Below, in pieces: positions 16,337 through 25,515 of a DNA stretch of 64,000 nt (positions within the stretch are counted from its first letter, which is position 1; each line of letters starts with the position of its first letter). A program made the position numbers and the translations under genes. Under the pieces are notes generated by a model. That model worked only from the letters and a program-made list of their open reading frames with translations, was not told the origin of the DNA and made no database searches. The stretch comes from Salimicrobium humidisoli (lineage in GTDB: Bacteria > Bacillota > Bacilli > Bacillales > Halobacillaceae). The DNA is taken from contig NZ_NSGH01000009.1 in NCBI RefSeq assembly GCF_002295105.1, positions 46,125 to 110,124 of the forward strand. The letters run 5' to 3'.

Positions 16337-17158
16337 ATGCCGGAAGGACCAGAAATACGGAAAGCCGCTGACGCGGTGGAGAAAGCCCTGAAAGACAGGG
16401 AAGTCCTCGATATCTCTTTCGCTTTTGAAACGCTTGAAGGATATGAGGATATTTTGACCGGGGCGACCGTAACCGGTGTAGATACGAAAGGAAAAGCGAT
16501 GCTTACCCGCTTTGACAATGGGTACACCATCTATTCCCACAACCAGCTGTACGGGAAATGGATGATCAGGAATGCCTACAACTACCCGAAGACGAATCGT
16601 CAGCTCCGACTGGCGATTCATAACGAAAAAAAGTCCGCTCTTTTATACAGCGCTTCGGACATCGAAGTGTTGAGAGACGAAGAAGTACCTGATCATCCTT
16701 TCATAAGGAAAGTCGGACCGGACATTTTATCTGAGACTGTGACTAAGGAACAACTTAGAGAACGGTACACGAGCAGACGTTTCTTCAGAAGGAGATGGAC
16801 CACCCTGCTTCTGGATCAGTCTTTCGTAGCCGGTATCGGAAACTACTTACGGAGTGAGATTCTTTTTCTCGCAGGTATCCACCCTTCCCTGAGACCCACG
16901 GACTCCACGCCACAGCAGATCGAAAAAGCGGCAGAGGCTACGATCACCCTTATGGAACAATCCTACCGCTACAAAGGGATAACCGTCGATCCAGATATTG
17001 CAGAACGGATGAAAGCGGAAGGAAAAGCACGGAACCAGTATCGGCACTGGGTATTCCGTCGTTCGTTTCAGCCGTGTCACATATGCCGGACGAAAATAGA
17101 AAAAATAGAAGCCGGCAACCGCCGACTGTACTACTGCCCTACGTGTCAGGCACTTTAA
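16337..17158 (+). CDS. Endonuclease VIII-like DNA glycosylase (Fpg/Nei family)
   Basis: This 273-residue base-excision repair enzyme removes oxidised bases. Cleavage of the initiator Met exposes the catalytic Pro (MPEGPEIRKAAD), and the start at the second codon (ATG 16337, not the GTG at 16334) preserves this. The H2TH region is SFVAGIGNYLRSEILF and the C-terminal zinc finger has CHIC and CPTC. The PEGPEIRxAAD start is closer to Nei than to MutM. It is a single gene between the repeat array and the alcohol dehydrogenase. Confidence 0.88.
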   Translation: MPEGPEIRKAADAVEKALKDREVLDISFAFETLEGYEDILTGATVTGVDTKGKAMLTRFDNGYTIYSHNQLYGKWMIRNAYNYPKTNRQLRLAIHNEKKSALLYSASDIEVLRDEEVPDHPFIRKVGPDILSETVTKEQLRERYTSRRFFRRRWTTLLLDQSFVAGIGNYLRSEILFLAGIHPSLRPTDSTPQQIEKAAEATITLMEQSYRYKGITVDPDIAERMKAEGKARNQYRHWVFRRSFQPCHICRTKIEKIEAGNRRLYYCPTCQAL

Positions 17159-17185
17159 TATTGAAAAGTTTCCCTCTTTCTTCAT

Positions 17186-17210
17186 GTTTAACTTTGGAAG
17201 TTCAGGGATA
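17186..17210 (+). promoter_or_regulatory. Sigma-B-type promoter of the alcohol dehydrogenase gene
   Basis: GTTTAA (17186-17191), a 13-nt spacer and GGGATA (17205-17210) fit the sigma-B pattern GTTTAA-N12-15-GGGWAW with one mismatch, 38 nt before the start codon. Confidence 0.55.
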
Positions 17211-17248
17211 TATTGTCTCCAATACCAGAAAAGGAGTGAGATAACAAC

Positions 17249-18382
17249 ATGAGAGCAGTAACGTTCCAGGGTAAAGAAAACATGCAGGTAAAAGATGTAG
17301 CAGCTCCTTCCATACAAGAACCGAGTGATATGATCGTAAAAATAACAGCCAGCGGGGTATGCGGCTCCGACTTACACCTGTACAAAGGCGGAATTAAGCC
17401 TGAACAGGACTACGTCGTCGGTCACGAGCCGATGGGTATCGTAGAAGAAGTCGGCCCTGAAGTGAAAAACCTGAAAAAAGGCGATAGAGTCGTTATCCCG
17501 TTCAACATCGGGTGCGGAGAATGTTTCTTCTGTAAGAACCAGATGGAAAGCCAGTGTGACGAATCCAACCCGCACGGCGAACCGGGTGGCCTTTTCGGAT
17601 TTACGGAAATGTTCGGGAATTTCCCCGGCGGCCAGGCGGAGTACCTTCGCGTTCCGTATGCTGATTTCACTTCCTTTAAAGTTCCGGAGAACAGCGAACT
17701 GGAAGATGAAAGCGTCCTCTTCCTCTCCGATGTAATGCCGACAGCTTACTGGAGTGTGGAAAACAGCGGAGTGAAAAAAGGAGATACCGTCATCATTCTC
17801 GGAAGCGGACCGATCGGCCTCATGGCTCAGAAGTTCGCCCGTTTGAAAGGGGCTTCACGCGTCATCGCCGTCGATCAGGTCGATCATCGACTCAGCCATG
17901 CCGAGAAGACGAATAATGTGGAAACGTACAATTTCTCCAACAACCCGGACATCGGTTCCCTCCTCCACGAAGACACCAAAGGCGGAGCTGACGTCGTCAT
18001 CGACTGTGTCGGTATGGACGGAACGGTACCGAAAGGGGAAAAATTCGGCTCCGATGAAGATAATCAGTTCGGTACGATCCACCCGATTATCACAGCTTCC
18101 CAGGCTGTACGGAAATTCGGAGTCGTCCAGCTTACCGGCGTATACGGCACAGACGCCAACGCCTTCCCGCTTGGAGATTTCTTCAGCCGGAACGTTTCCC
18201 TGACAATGGGTCAGGCGCCTGTCATCCACCTGATGCCGAAGCTTTATGACATGGTCGAGAACAATGAACTGGACCCGACCGATATCATCACCCACAGCCT
18301 TCCTCTTGAAGATGCGGCCAAAGGGTATGACATTTTCGATAAAAAAGAAGACGGCAACATCAAAGTCGTTCTGAAACCATAA
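17249..18382 (+). CDS. Zinc-dependent alcohol dehydrogenase (MDR family, formaldehyde-dehydrogenase-like)
   Basis: This 377-residue medium-chain dehydrogenase carries the catalytic zinc ligands (GVCGSDLH and VGHEPMG), the four-Cys structural zinc site (GCGECFFCKNQMESQC) and the NAD-binding GSGPIGLMAQ. The insertion around DCVGMDG and DEDNQFGTIHP is typical of the glutathione-independent formaldehyde dehydrogenase/AdhB subgroup. The substrate is not determined. The ATG at 17249 follows AAAGGAG. A sigma-B-type promoter lies just upstream, suggesting general stress control. A terminator separates it from rsmG. Confidence 0.9.
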   Translation: MRAVTFQGKENMQVKDVAAPSIQEPSDMIVKITASGVCGSDLHLYKGGIKPEQDYVVGHEPMGIVEEVGPEVKNLKKGDRVVIPFNIGCGECFFCKNQMESQCDESNPHGEPGGLFGFTEMFGNFPGGQAEYLRVPYADFTSFKVPENSELEDESVLFLSDVMPTAYWSVENSGVKKGDTVIILGSGPIGLMAQKFARLKGASRVIAVDQVDHRLSHAEKTNNVETYNFSNNPDIGSLLHEDTKGGADVVIDCVGMDGTVPKGEKFGSDEDNQFGTIHPIITASQAVRKFGVVQLTGVYGTDANAFPLGDFFSRNVSLTMGQAPVIHLMPKLYDMVENNELDPTDIITHSLPLEDAAKGYDIFDKKEDGNIKVVLKP

Positions 18383-18384
18383 CG

Positions 18385-18420
18385 AAAAAACCCCTCTTCC
18401 ATCAGGAAGGGGGATTTTTT
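18385..18420. terminator. Bidirectional terminator between alcohol dehydrogenase and rsmG
   Basis: A G+C-rich stem (CCCCTCTTCC with GGAAGGGGG, loop ATCA) is flanked by A6 and T6. Confidence 0.9.
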
Positions 18421-18430
18421 CGTCTGTTTT

Positions 18431-19147
18431 TCAGGAAAGCGGAACTTTGTTCGGAGTTCCCGCTTTTCTCGGATATTTGCCGGGGGTTTTCCGGCGTTTT
18501 TCAATGCGTATAATGCTTCTCTCCGCTCCGTCTTCCGGCAGCGTGAAGCTGTGCACATCCTTCGTCTCTCCGCCGAGGATAGAAATGGCGGATCCGGCTG
18601 TGTCCATCTCTTCCTGGGCGTTCGGCCCTTTCATGGCGATGAGGAACCCGCCTTTTTTTACAAGCGGCAGGCACAGTTCACTCAGCACAGACATCCGGGC
18701 GACAGCACGTCCGAGGACGAGATCATACTTTTCCCGGAATTTCCCGTTCTTGCCGAAATTCTCGGCGCGGTCGTGATAGAAAGCCACATCGTTCAGCTCA
18801 AGCTCCGTAGCTAAATGGTTCAGAAAGCCGATCCTCTTTTTCAGAGAATCGACGATCGTAACCTTCAGTTCCGGAAACACGATTTTCAGCGGAAGACTCG
18901 GAAAACCTGCCCCCGCCCCGACATCACAGATGCGGAGCGGGCCGGAGAAGTCATGATAAAAGGCGGCAGTCAGAGAATCATAGAAATGTTTCTCATACAC
19001 TTCCCCTTTCTCCGTAATAGCGGTCAGGTTCATTTTTTCATTCCACTCGACAAGCATTTCCCAATATTTTTCGAACTGATCGAGCTGTTTCTCCGTAAGC
19101 TCGATCCCCTGTTCTTTCAATTTGTTTTGAAAAGTAGAAATATCCAT
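18431..19147 (-). CDS. rsmG: 16S rRNA (guanine527-N7)-methyltransferase RsmG
   Basis: RsmG (GidB, 238 residues) methylates G527 of 16S rRNA; loss gives low-level streptomycin resistance. The S-adenosylmethionine-binding [17 protein letters not shown] is at about residues 72-88, and the family start [19 protein letters not shown] is present. It follows mnmG by 15 nt in the conserved mnmE-mnmG-rsmG operon. The following genes noc-soj-spo0J, which adjoin it in B. subtilis, are displaced. Residues after about 215 form a non-conserved basic tail. Confidence 0.95.
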   Translation of the reverse strand: MDISTFQNKLKEQGIELTEKQLDQFEKYWEMLVEWNEKMNLTAITEKGEVYEKHFYDSLTAAFYHDFSGPLRICDVGAGAGFPSLPLKIVFPELKVTIVDSLKKRIGFLNHLATELELNDVAFYHDRAENFGKNGKFREKYDLVLGRAVARMSVLSELCLPLVKKGGFLIAMKGPNAQEEMDTAGSAISILGGETKDVHSFTLPEDGAERSIIRIEKRRKTPGKYPRKAGTPNKVPLS

Positions 19148-19162
19148 ATCCTACGTCCTTCC

Positions 19163-21049
19163 TCAGCCGGAAACCCGGGCTACATTTCCCTGCTCGATAT
19201 ACACAAGCAGAATCGATATATCGGCCGGATTCACGCCGGAAACCCTCGAGGCCTGACCGACAGAGAGCGGCTGTACGGCTTTGAGCCGGTCCGCCGCTTC
19301 GGAAGCGAGCCCCTGAATAGCATCGTAGTCGATGTAGTCCGGTATTTTTTTGGATTCCATATTTCTCATCTTCTCGATCTGCTCCAGTGATTTTTTGATA
19401 TATCCGGAGTATTTGATCTGAATTTCAACCTGTTCTTTTTCATCCGCTGTCAGAGCGATATCGGATGGAGTGAGACGTTCGATATAGCTGTAGTCGATCT
19501 CGGGACGACGCAGAAGGTCGCTCGCCCGTACCGCTTCTTTCAGAGGCGTCGTACCCGATTCCTTCACGATGTCCTGCACGTCTTCCGTAGCCTTGACGAT
19601 TTCATTTTCAAGACGTTTCTTCTCTTCTTCGATCTTCCGGCGTTTCTCTGTGAAACGGTTATAGCGCTCCTCCGGAATGAGGCCGAGCTCGTATCCTTTT
19701 TCCGTAAGGCGGAGGTCCGCGTTATCGTGACGAAGCATGAGACGGAACTCGGCACGGGATGTGAGAAGACGGTACGGTTCTCTTGTACCTTTCGTGACCA
19801 GATCGTCGATCATAACTCCGATATATCCTTCGGAGCGATCGAGAATCAACGGTTCCAGATCAAGCGTTTTGGCTGCAGCGTTGATTCCTGCCATCAGTCC
19901 CTGACCGGCCGCTTCTTCATACCCGGAAGTCCCGTTGATCTGACCGGCTGTAAATAGTCCGTCGATCTGTTTCGTTTCGAGGGTCGGCCACAGCTGTGTC
20001 GGCACGACGGAATCGTACTCGATCGCATAGCCGGCCCGCATAATTTCTGCATTTTCGAGTCCCGGTACTGTTTCCATCATCTGCTTCTGCACGTATTCCG
20101 GAAGAGAAGTGGACAGCCCCTGGACGTACACCTCTTCCGTGTCCCGGCCTTCCGGTTCCAGGAAGATCTGGTGACGTGGCTTGTCGTTGAAGCGCACTAC
20201 TTTATCTTCAATGGATGGGCAGTAACGAGGTCCTGTACCTTTGATCATTCCGGAATACATCGGGGACAGACCAAGGTTTTCGTTAATGACTTCGTGCGTC
20301 GTTTCGTTCGTATACGTCAGCCAGCACGGAATCTGGTCGGTAATGAATTCGGTCGTTTCATAGGAGAACGAGCGCGGTTCCGTTTCCCCGGGCTGAATCT
20401 CCGTTTTCGAATAATCGATCGTATGGCTGTTTACGCGCATCGGCGTCCCGGTCTTGAACCGTACCATTTCGATACCCAGTTCTTCGAGCTGCTCGGAAAG
20501 CGTGACGGTCGGACGCTGGTTGTTCGGTCCACTTTCGTATGACAAATCACCGATGATGACGCGTCCCCGCATAAATGTACCGGTCGTCACGATGACGCTC
20601 GGAGCGTAGTATGCCGCTTTCGTTTCCGTTACGACTCCTTTTACCTGATCGTCCTCCACAAGAATCTTCTCTACCATCCCCTGACGGAGGGTGAGGTTCT
20701 CCTGATTTTCAAGCAGACGTTTCATCTCTTTCAGATAAAGAGGTTTATCCGCCTGGGCACGCAAGGCGCGTACGGCCGGGCCTTTTCTTGTGTTCAGAAG
20801 GCGCATCTGGATATGGGTCTTATCAATGACCCGGCCCATCAGACCTCCGAGAGCATCCACTTCACGTACAACTATTCCTTTGGCGGGACCGCCGATCGAA
20901 GGGTTACACGGCATGAACGCGATCATATCCAGATTCAGACTGAGCATGAGCGTCTTCGCTCCGCGCCGCGCGGAAGCTGCGGCCGCTTCGACTCCGGCAT
21001 GACCAGCTCCTATAACAATAACGTCGTAATGACCTGCATCATAAGTCAT
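19163..21049 (-). CDS. mnmG: tRNA uridine-5-carboxymethylaminomethyl modification protein MnmG
   Basis: MnmG (GidA, 628 residues) is the FAD- and NADH-binding partner of MnmE that installs the cmnm5 group on wobble U34 of some tRNAs. The FAD motif [21 protein letters not shown] is near the N-terminus, followed by [11 protein letters not shown] and the late [17 protein letters not shown]. The length matches the family. It lies 22 nt after mnmE and 15 nt before rsmG. Confidence 0.97.
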   Translation of the reverse strand: MTYDAGHYDVIVIGAGHAGVEAAAASARRGAKTLMLSLNLDMIAFMPCNPSIGGPAKGIVVREVDALGGLMGRVIDKTHIQMRLLNTRKGPAVRALRAQADKPLYLKEMKRLLENQENLTLRQGMVEKILVEDDQVKGVVTETKAAYYAPSVIVTTGTFMRGRVIIGDLSYESGPNNQRPTVTLSEQLEELGIEMVRFKTGTPMRVNSHTIDYSKTEIQPGETEPRSFSYETTEFITDQIPCWLTYTNETTHEVINENLGLSPMYSGMIKGTGPRYCPSIEDKVVRFNDKPRHQIFLEPEGRDTEEVYVQGLSTSLPEYVQKQMMETVPGLENAEIMRAGYAIEYDSVVPTQLWPTLETKQIDGLFTAGQINGTSGYEEAAGQGLMAGINAAAKTLDLEPLILDRSEGYIGVMIDDLVTKGTREPYRLLTSRAEFRLMLRHDNADLRLTEKGYELGLIPEERYNRFTEKRRKIEEEKKRLENEIVKATEDVQDIVKESGTTPLKEAVRASDLLRRPEIDYSYIERLTPSDIALTADEKEQVEIQIKYSGYIKKSLEQIEKMRNMESKKIPDYIDYDAIQGLASEAADRLKAVQPLSVGQASRVSGVNPADISILLVYIEQGNVARVSG

Positions 21050-21071
21050 TCGAGATCTCTCCTTTAAAATT

Positions 21072-22448
21072 TTATTTCCCTAAGCAGAACTGCGAGAATA
21101 ATTCATCAATAAGACTTTCTCCGACAGTGTCACCGACAATTTCACCAAGCAGTTCCCACGTTCTCGTCACATCGATCTGAACGACGTCGATCGGCACTCC
21201 CATTTCCATACCTTCGCGCGCATCCTCCAGCGCCTGTTTGGACTGCTTCAACAGCTGAACGTGCCGCACGTTCGATACGTACGTCATATCCCCGCTGTCG
21301 ATTTCCCCTTCAAAGAATGTGGAGGAGATCGCGTTCTCAAGCTGATCGATCCCCTCTTCCTGAATGAGGGAAGTGGAAATGACCGGGTTGTCCCCGGCTA
21401 ATTCTTTCACACGTTCTATATCTATTTTCTGATCAAGATCCGTCTTATTCAGCAACACAATCATGTTCATATCGCGAGCCGCTTCAAAAAGCTTCACGTC
21501 TTCTTCCGTAAGCTCGTCTCCATAGTTTAACACAAGAAGAATGAGATCCGCTTCCGTCAGCACCTGACGCGAGCGCTCCACTCCGATCCGTTCGACGATG
21601 TCCTCGGTTTCCCGGATGCCGGCCGTATCCACGAGCCTGAGCGGCACTCCTCTCACGTTTACGTATTCTTCGATCACATCCCGCGTCGTCCCCGGCACTT
21701 CGGTGACGATCGCTTTGTTTTCATGGACGAGCGTGTTCATCAGTGATGACTTCCCGACGTTCGGACGGCCGATGATAGCCGTAGCCAGGCCTTCGCGCAG
21801 AATTTTCCCCTGCTTCGCCGTCTGCAGAAGATTTTCGATCTCATCGCGGACTTCCGCCGTTTTCTCCTGCATGATGTCGTTCGTCATTTCCTCGACGTCA
21901 TCGTACTCCGGATAGTCGATATTCACTTCCACCTGGGCGAGTGTTTCCAGCAATTTCTGACGAAGATTCTGGATCAGTACGGACAGCCGGCCGTCCATCT
22001 GCTTCAGCGCTACATTCATCGCTCTGTCCGTTTTGGCGCGGATAAGGTCCATGACCGCTTCTGCCTGTGACAAATCGATTCGTCCGTTCAGAAAAGCACG
22101 TTTCGTGAATTCCCCGGGCTCGGCAAGTCGCGCCCCCTGGGCCAGGACGATCTCAAGGACCCGGTTCACGGACACGAGTCCGCCGTGACAGTTGATTTCC
22201 ACGATATCTTCCCGGGTGAAGGTTTTCGGTGCACGCATGACCGACGCCATCACTTCTTCCGCTATTTCACCCGTCTCCGGGTCCAGTAATTTTCCATAGT
22301 GCATCGTATGAGAATCGACAGTCGTCAAATCTTTCCCCTGGAACAGTTCGTTTGCTCTGGAAACTGCATCGTCCCCGCTCAGGCGGACAATCGCAATCGC
22401 TCCTTCTCCTGTCGGGGTAGAAATAGCCGCAATCGTATCGGTATCCAT
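21072..22448 (-). CDS. mnmE: tRNA modification GTPase MnmE
   Basis: MnmE (TrmE, 458 residues) is a dimeric GTPase that, with MnmG, modifies U34 of tRNA. It has an N-terminal formyl-tetrahydrofolate-binding domain ([22 protein letters not shown]), a helical domain with the inserted G domain ([24 protein letters not shown]) and the C-terminal FCLGK, with the conserved Cys. I start at the ATG at 22448, right after AAGGAGGTG; the longer frame would add eleven untypical residues. A pair of DnaA boxes lies in its leader. Confidence 0.96.
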   Translation of the reverse strand: MDTDTIAAISTPTGEGAIAIVRLSGDDAVSRANELFQGKDLTTVDSHTMHYGKLLDPETGEIAEEVMASVMRAPKTFTREDIVEINCHGGLVSVNRVLEIVLAQGARLAEPGEFTKRAFLNGRIDLSQAEAVMDLIRAKTDRAMNVALKQMDGRLSVLIQNLRQKLLETLAQVEVNIDYPEYDDVEEMTNDIMQEKTAEVRDEIENLLQTAKQGKILREGLATAIIGRPNVGKSSLMNTLVHENKAIVTEVPGTTRDVIEEYVNVRGVPLRLVDTAGIRETEDIVERIGVERSRQVLTEADLILLVLNYGDELTEEDVKLFEAARDMNMIVLLNKTDLDQKIDIERVKELAGDNPVISTSLIQEEGIDQLENAISSTFFEGEIDSGDMTYVSNVRHVQLLKQSKQALEDAREGMEMGVPIDVVQIDVTRTWELLGEIVGDTVGESLIDELFSQFCLGK

Positions 22449-22473
22449 ACATCGCACCTCCTTCTTTATTGAA

Positions 22474-22491
22474 ATATCCACATGTGGATAA
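22474..22491. other. Back-to-back DnaA boxes upstream of mnmE
   Basis: ATATCCACA (22474-22482) abuts TGTGGATAA (22483-22491, perfect TTATCCACA on the minus strand). Together they form a palindrome in the mnmE leader. Confidence 0.6.
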
Positions 22492-22549
22492 GTTTATCGT
22501 TAATAACTAACAGTTAAGATTAGCATGGTTTGGGGATAAATATCAAGTT

Positions 22550-22757
22550 CCTGCTTCACAGCTGAAGAAGAATCTTCCGGGGCTGCAGGAGGAAACGGAT
22601 TATCGTGACCTTCAGGGAAGTTTCCGGTCTTTCAACGTCACGATTCCCGCTTCATCGTTACCTTCAGGCTGTACTATGGTGTACAGACGTCACGTTTCCT
22701 GCGTAATCGTTACCTTCGGCCGGACTTCCAGGCTCCGAAAGTCACGAAAAAGCCGGA
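22550..22757. repeat. Degenerate tandem repeat of 52-bp hairpin units
   Basis: The motif ATCGTKACCTTC starts at 22602, 22654 and 22706, exactly 52 bp apart, and GTCACG recurs with the same phase (for example 22637 and 22689). Each unit can fold with CGTKAC pairing to GTCACG; inner arms differ (CTGTAC with GTACAG in unit 2, CTTCGG with CCGAAAG in unit 3). A more degraded unit may precede at 22550. The array fills most of the 385-bp gap between mnmE and jag; no gene is seen there. Confidence 0.65.
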
Positions 22758-22787
22758 CGGCATAAAAAAATCTCCTTTTCCGCATAC

Positions 22788-22814
22788 AAAAACCCGCCAG
22801 GGACGCCTGGCGGG
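22788..22814 (-). terminator. Terminator of the rnpA-spoIIIJ-jag operon
   Basis: A 9-bp stem (CCCGCCAGG with CCTGGCGGG, loop of 4) is followed on the minus strand by T5, just after the jag stop. Confidence 0.88.
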
Positions 22815-22833
22815 GAAAAGGGTTGCAGTTATT

Positions 22834-23451
22834 CTATTGCACAGGGCGGATAACGACGGAACGGTTCGGATCTTTCCCGGCCGAATCCGTCTCCACCCGT
22901 CTGTTTCTCTGGAGTGCCGCATGAATGATTTTCCGTTCGTAGGAAGGCATAGGTTCGAGCTTTACCTGCTGCTGTCTCACGAGTGCCTGTTCTGCCTTAC
23001 GTTCGGCCAGCTGTTCCAGCGTCTCGCGGCGACGTTCCCGGTAACCTTCTGCATCAAGCATGACACTCATGACCTGTTCAGCAGAATTGTTCACCGCCAC
23101 CTGAGTCAGGTACTGCAGGGCATTCAGTGTCTGCCCGCGCTTTCCGATCAGTCTGGCTATGTCTTCCCCGGAAATATCGGCATAGATATCCCGGTTCTTT
23201 CTTTTCGTATCGACGCTCACAGTAAGTCCCATTTGAGCTGCTACGTTCTGAATGTAGGCGGCTGTTTCTTCTTCCAGATCTTTTTTCTTCGTCACTTTGA
23301 CTATGGACGGTTTTGCTCCGAATCCAAGAAAACCTTTTCTGCCTTCATCCAGTATTTCCACATCAACCCGGTCCTCTGTTGTCCGAAGTTCGGCCAGGGC
23401 AGAGTCGACCGCTTCTTTCACTGATGAGCCTGTAGCAGTCATTTGCTTCAC
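22834..23451 (-). CDS. jag: RNA-binding protein Jag/KhpB
   Basis: Jag (205 residues) is an RNA-binding protein associated with SpoIIIJ. It has an N-terminal Jag_N domain (KQMTATGSSVKEAVDSALAE), a KH-type domain (RLIGKRGQTLNALQYL) and a C-terminal R3H domain (YERKIIHAALQRNRRVETDSAG). Homologues (KhpB/EloR) act in cell elongation and RNA regulation. Its start overlaps the spoIIIJ stop by 4 nt, so the pair is translationally coupled. Confidence 0.95.
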   Translation of the reverse strand: MKQMTATGSSVKEAVDSALAELRTTEDRVDVEILDEGRKGFLGFGAKPSIVKVTKKKDLEEETAAYIQNVAAQMGLTVSVDTKRKNRDIYADISGEDIARLIGKRGQTLNALQYLTQVAVNNSAEQVMSVMLDAEGYRERRRETLEQLAERKAEQALVRQQQVKLEPMPSYERKIIHAALQRNRRVETDSAGKDPNRSVVIRPVQ

Positions 23452-24215
23452 TGATTTGCGCCTCCTGTCGATTTGTTCATCATCGGTTTACGTATGAATA
23501 TCGTCTGTAAAATCATGAACACGTTACCCACGATCCAGTAGAGAGCAAGGGCGGACGGGAAGAAGAATGCGAATGTACCGATCATCAGCGGCATGATGTA
23601 AAGCATCATCTGCATCTGAGGGTTCGCTCCTGCTGCACCCGACATGCCTGCCATCATCAGCTTCTGCTGAAGGAACGTAGTGGCAGCTGTCAATATAGCG
23701 AGAAACGGATCCGGAGAACCGAGTTCGAGCCACATGAAGTTATGCGTCTGTATTTCGGGTGTTCTCATAATCGCGTGATAGAAACCGATCAGTATCGGCA
23801 TCTGAACGATGATCGGCAGACACCCGGCCAGCGGGTTGACACCGTTCTGCTGGAAAAGATTCATCGTTTCCTGCTGCAGCTTCTGCTGCGTCTGAGCATC
23901 TTTCGAACTGTATTTCTGTCTTAATTCCTGCAGTTGAGGCTGAATATCCTGCATCGATTTCGAACTTTTCAGCTGTTTAACGTTCAACGGCAACAAGACC
24001 AGACGAATGATGATCGTCACCGTAATGATTGCCAATCCATAACTTCCGCTTAAGAAATCAGCGAAAAACAACAACGTCTGTGATAACGGCCAGACTACGA
24101 ATTCATTCCAGAATCCGGTACTATCCGCAGAAACATCCTGATTGATCTGCGTACACCCGGAAAGGAATAGCAGTACTCCCGCCATTGCGAGCAATATGCT
24201 CAGCTTTTTACGCAA
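23448..24215 (-). CDS. spoIIIJ: Membrane protein insertase YidC/SpoIIIJ (lipoprotein)
   Basis: This YidC/Oxa1-family insertase (255 residues) inserts and folds membrane proteins; the Bacillus SpoIIIJ is also needed for forespore sigma-G activation. A lipoprotein signal with lipobox LSGC (Cys at about 21) is followed by five membrane segments, including the SYGLAIITVTIIIRLVLLPL helix with its conserved groove Arg, and GCLPIIVQMPILIGFYHAI. The ATG at 24215 follows AAGGAGGAA. It sits between rnpA and jag as in most Bacilli. Confidence 0.96.
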   Translation of the reverse strand: MRKKLSILLAMAGVLLFLSGCTQINQDVSADSTGFWNEFVVWPLSQTLLFFADFLSGSYGLAIITVTIIIRLVLLPLNVKQLKSSKSMQDIQPQLQELRQKYSSKDAQTQQKLQQETMNLFQQNGVNPLAGCLPIIVQMPILIGFYHAIMRTPEIQTHNFMWLELGSPDPFLAILTAATTFLQQKLMMAGMSGAAGANPQMQMMLYIMPLMIGTFAFFFPSALALYWIVGNVFMILQTIFIRKPMMNKSTGGANQ

Positions 24216-24292
24216 CGTTCCTTCCTCCTTACTGAAACTTCATATTTCCTTTTTCATACTAGCACTTATTAAGGAATCATTCCATGAACATT

Positions 24293-24640
24293 TTATTTCA
24301 ATTTCTTTTTCAGAACACCGGAACGCCTGCAGACGTGCTGAAGACTTTGCTTCAGTTCGTGGTACTCCATCGTGTTCACCGGTTTTCTGGCGATCACAAC
24401 GTAGTCATATTCCTGATGAAGGTCCTCCTCCATCTCCTGAAAAGCCTGACGCAGGTACCTCTTCACTTTATTTCTCATTACAGCATTGCCTATCCGCTTA
24501 CTCACGGATAGTCCAATCCGGAAATGAGGCTGATCTTTTTTTAAATAATATAGAACCAGCTGCCTGTTGGCAAAAGATTTCCCTTTTTTGAAGACCGTCT
24601 GAAATTCTTTGTTTTTTTTGATTCTGTATGCTTTCTGCAC
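24293..24640 (-). CDS. rnpA: Ribonuclease P protein component
   Basis: RnpA (115 residues) binds RNase P RNA and helps mature the 5' end of tRNAs. The RNR signature ([20 protein letters not shown]) and the typical opening [21 protein letters not shown] are present. I prefer the GTG at 24640 because AGAGGT lies ten bases upstream and the start matches the family; another GTG at 24649 is almost on top of that site. Two terminator-like hairpins lie between it and rpmH, which probably lower its expression relative to the ribosomal gene. Confidence 0.94.
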   Translation of the reverse strand: MQKAYRIKKNKEFQTVFKKGKSFANRQLVLYYLKKDQPHFRIGLSVSKRIGNAVMRNKVKRYLRQAFQEMEEDLHQEYDYVVIARKPVNTMEYHELKQSLQHVCRRSGVLKKKLK

Positions 24641-24666
24641 AGTTCTCACAACCTCTTATCTGCATT

Positions 24667-24735
24667 AAAAAAGTTCTGTCCCAAGGGCCGGAGAACACCA
24701 GGTGGCGATCATCACTCCGACACGAATGGCAGAAC
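24667..24735 (-). other. Long structured hairpin with T run between rpmH and rnpA
   Basis: On the minus strand GTTCTG (24730-24735) pairs with CAGAAC (24673-24678), an inner CGGAG pairs with CTCCG, and CACC pairs with GGTG at the tip. The 3' arm runs directly into six T residues, like a terminator, just upstream of rnpA. Confidence 0.5.
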
Positions 24736-24739
24736 CTAG

Positions 24740-24766
24740 AAAAAAAACCACTGATTGCTTCAGTGG
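24740..24766 (-). terminator. Terminator directly after rpmH
   Basis: CCACTG and CAGTGG (24748-24753 with 24761-24766) form a short stem followed on the minus strand by eight T residues, 3 nt after the rpmH stop and before rnpA. Confidence 0.75.
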
Positions 24767-24768
24767 TC

Positions 24769-24903
24769 TTATGCGGATAACGTTTTTCTTCCTTTACGAC
24801 GACGACGAGCAAGAACTTTTCTGCCGTTCTTCGTGCTCATACGTGTACGGAATCCGTGTACTTTTTTGCGCTTACGATTATTTGGTTGAAATGTACGTTT
24901 CAT
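24769..24903 (-). CDS. rpmH: 50S ribosomal protein L34
   Basis: L34 is a 44-residue, very basic large-subunit protein. The reading frame starts [19 protein letters not shown], continues [19 protein letters not shown] and ends LSA, essentially invariant in Bacilli. The ATG at 24903 has AGGAGGTG upstream. It is the first gene of rpmH-rnpA-spoIIIJ-jag, reading away from dnaA, the classic left border of the Bacillus origin. A terminator follows immediately. Confidence 0.97.
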   Translation of the reverse strand: MKRTFQPNNRKRKKVHGFRTRMSTKNGRKVLARRRRKGRKTLSA

Positions 24904-25110
24904 TATATACACACCTCCTGATGGGATTTACATGTTGTTTCTCATGTCATAGGCAGTCCTAATCATTATAATCATATTTAAAAAATGATGTCAATTACTA
25001 ATTTAAGCAGAGATCTTTTTTCGGGGGTGTCTTACAACAGCATCTGTACTACAACAACCGGAAAATCCGCTGTCCACCTCCAGTGTGCACAACATTTTCA
25101 TCTCCCGTTT

Positions 25111-25359
25111 CTATCCACAGCACTAATCTACAGGTTAACCACAAAATATGGTGGTGTGGATATGTTTTTTCCTCAAGCTGTAGAAATTGTGGATAAGTTC
25201 CTGTGATTCATTGCAAGACTGCGATTTATTTGATATTATATTTGTGTTTAACAGTGAAATTAATTCCTGCCCGATTTTACATTATCCACAGCTTGTGGGT
25301 AATATGTGGATAGTTTTTCACAGGGGTGTAGACATACTTATGCACAAAGGTGTGGATAA
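25111..25359. other. Origin of replication, upstream DnaA-box cluster (oriC, dnaA promoter region)
   Basis: The 612-bp rpmH-dnaA gap holds no gene but many DnaA boxes (consensus TTATNCACA): CTATCCACA 25111, ATATCCACA (minus) 25155, TTATCCACA (minus) 25188, TTATCCACA 25282, TTACCCACA (minus) 25294, CTATCCACA (minus) 25305, TTATGCACA 25338 and TTATCCACA (minus) 25351. This corresponds to the upstream half of the bipartite B. subtilis origin and also places DnaA over its own promoter. Confidence 0.95.
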
Positions 25360-25515
25360 TGGGTAAAAAGCGACTGAGTCCTTTATTCATACCCTATCGT
25401 ACATCCACAACAGTTTAAAAGACATTTTTTATGTTAAAGCGAAAAATTATAGCTTTTTGTTATGTAAAACGAACAAAAAGCTTTTCTTTATTGCAACAGG
25501 AAAGGGGTGAAAGGG

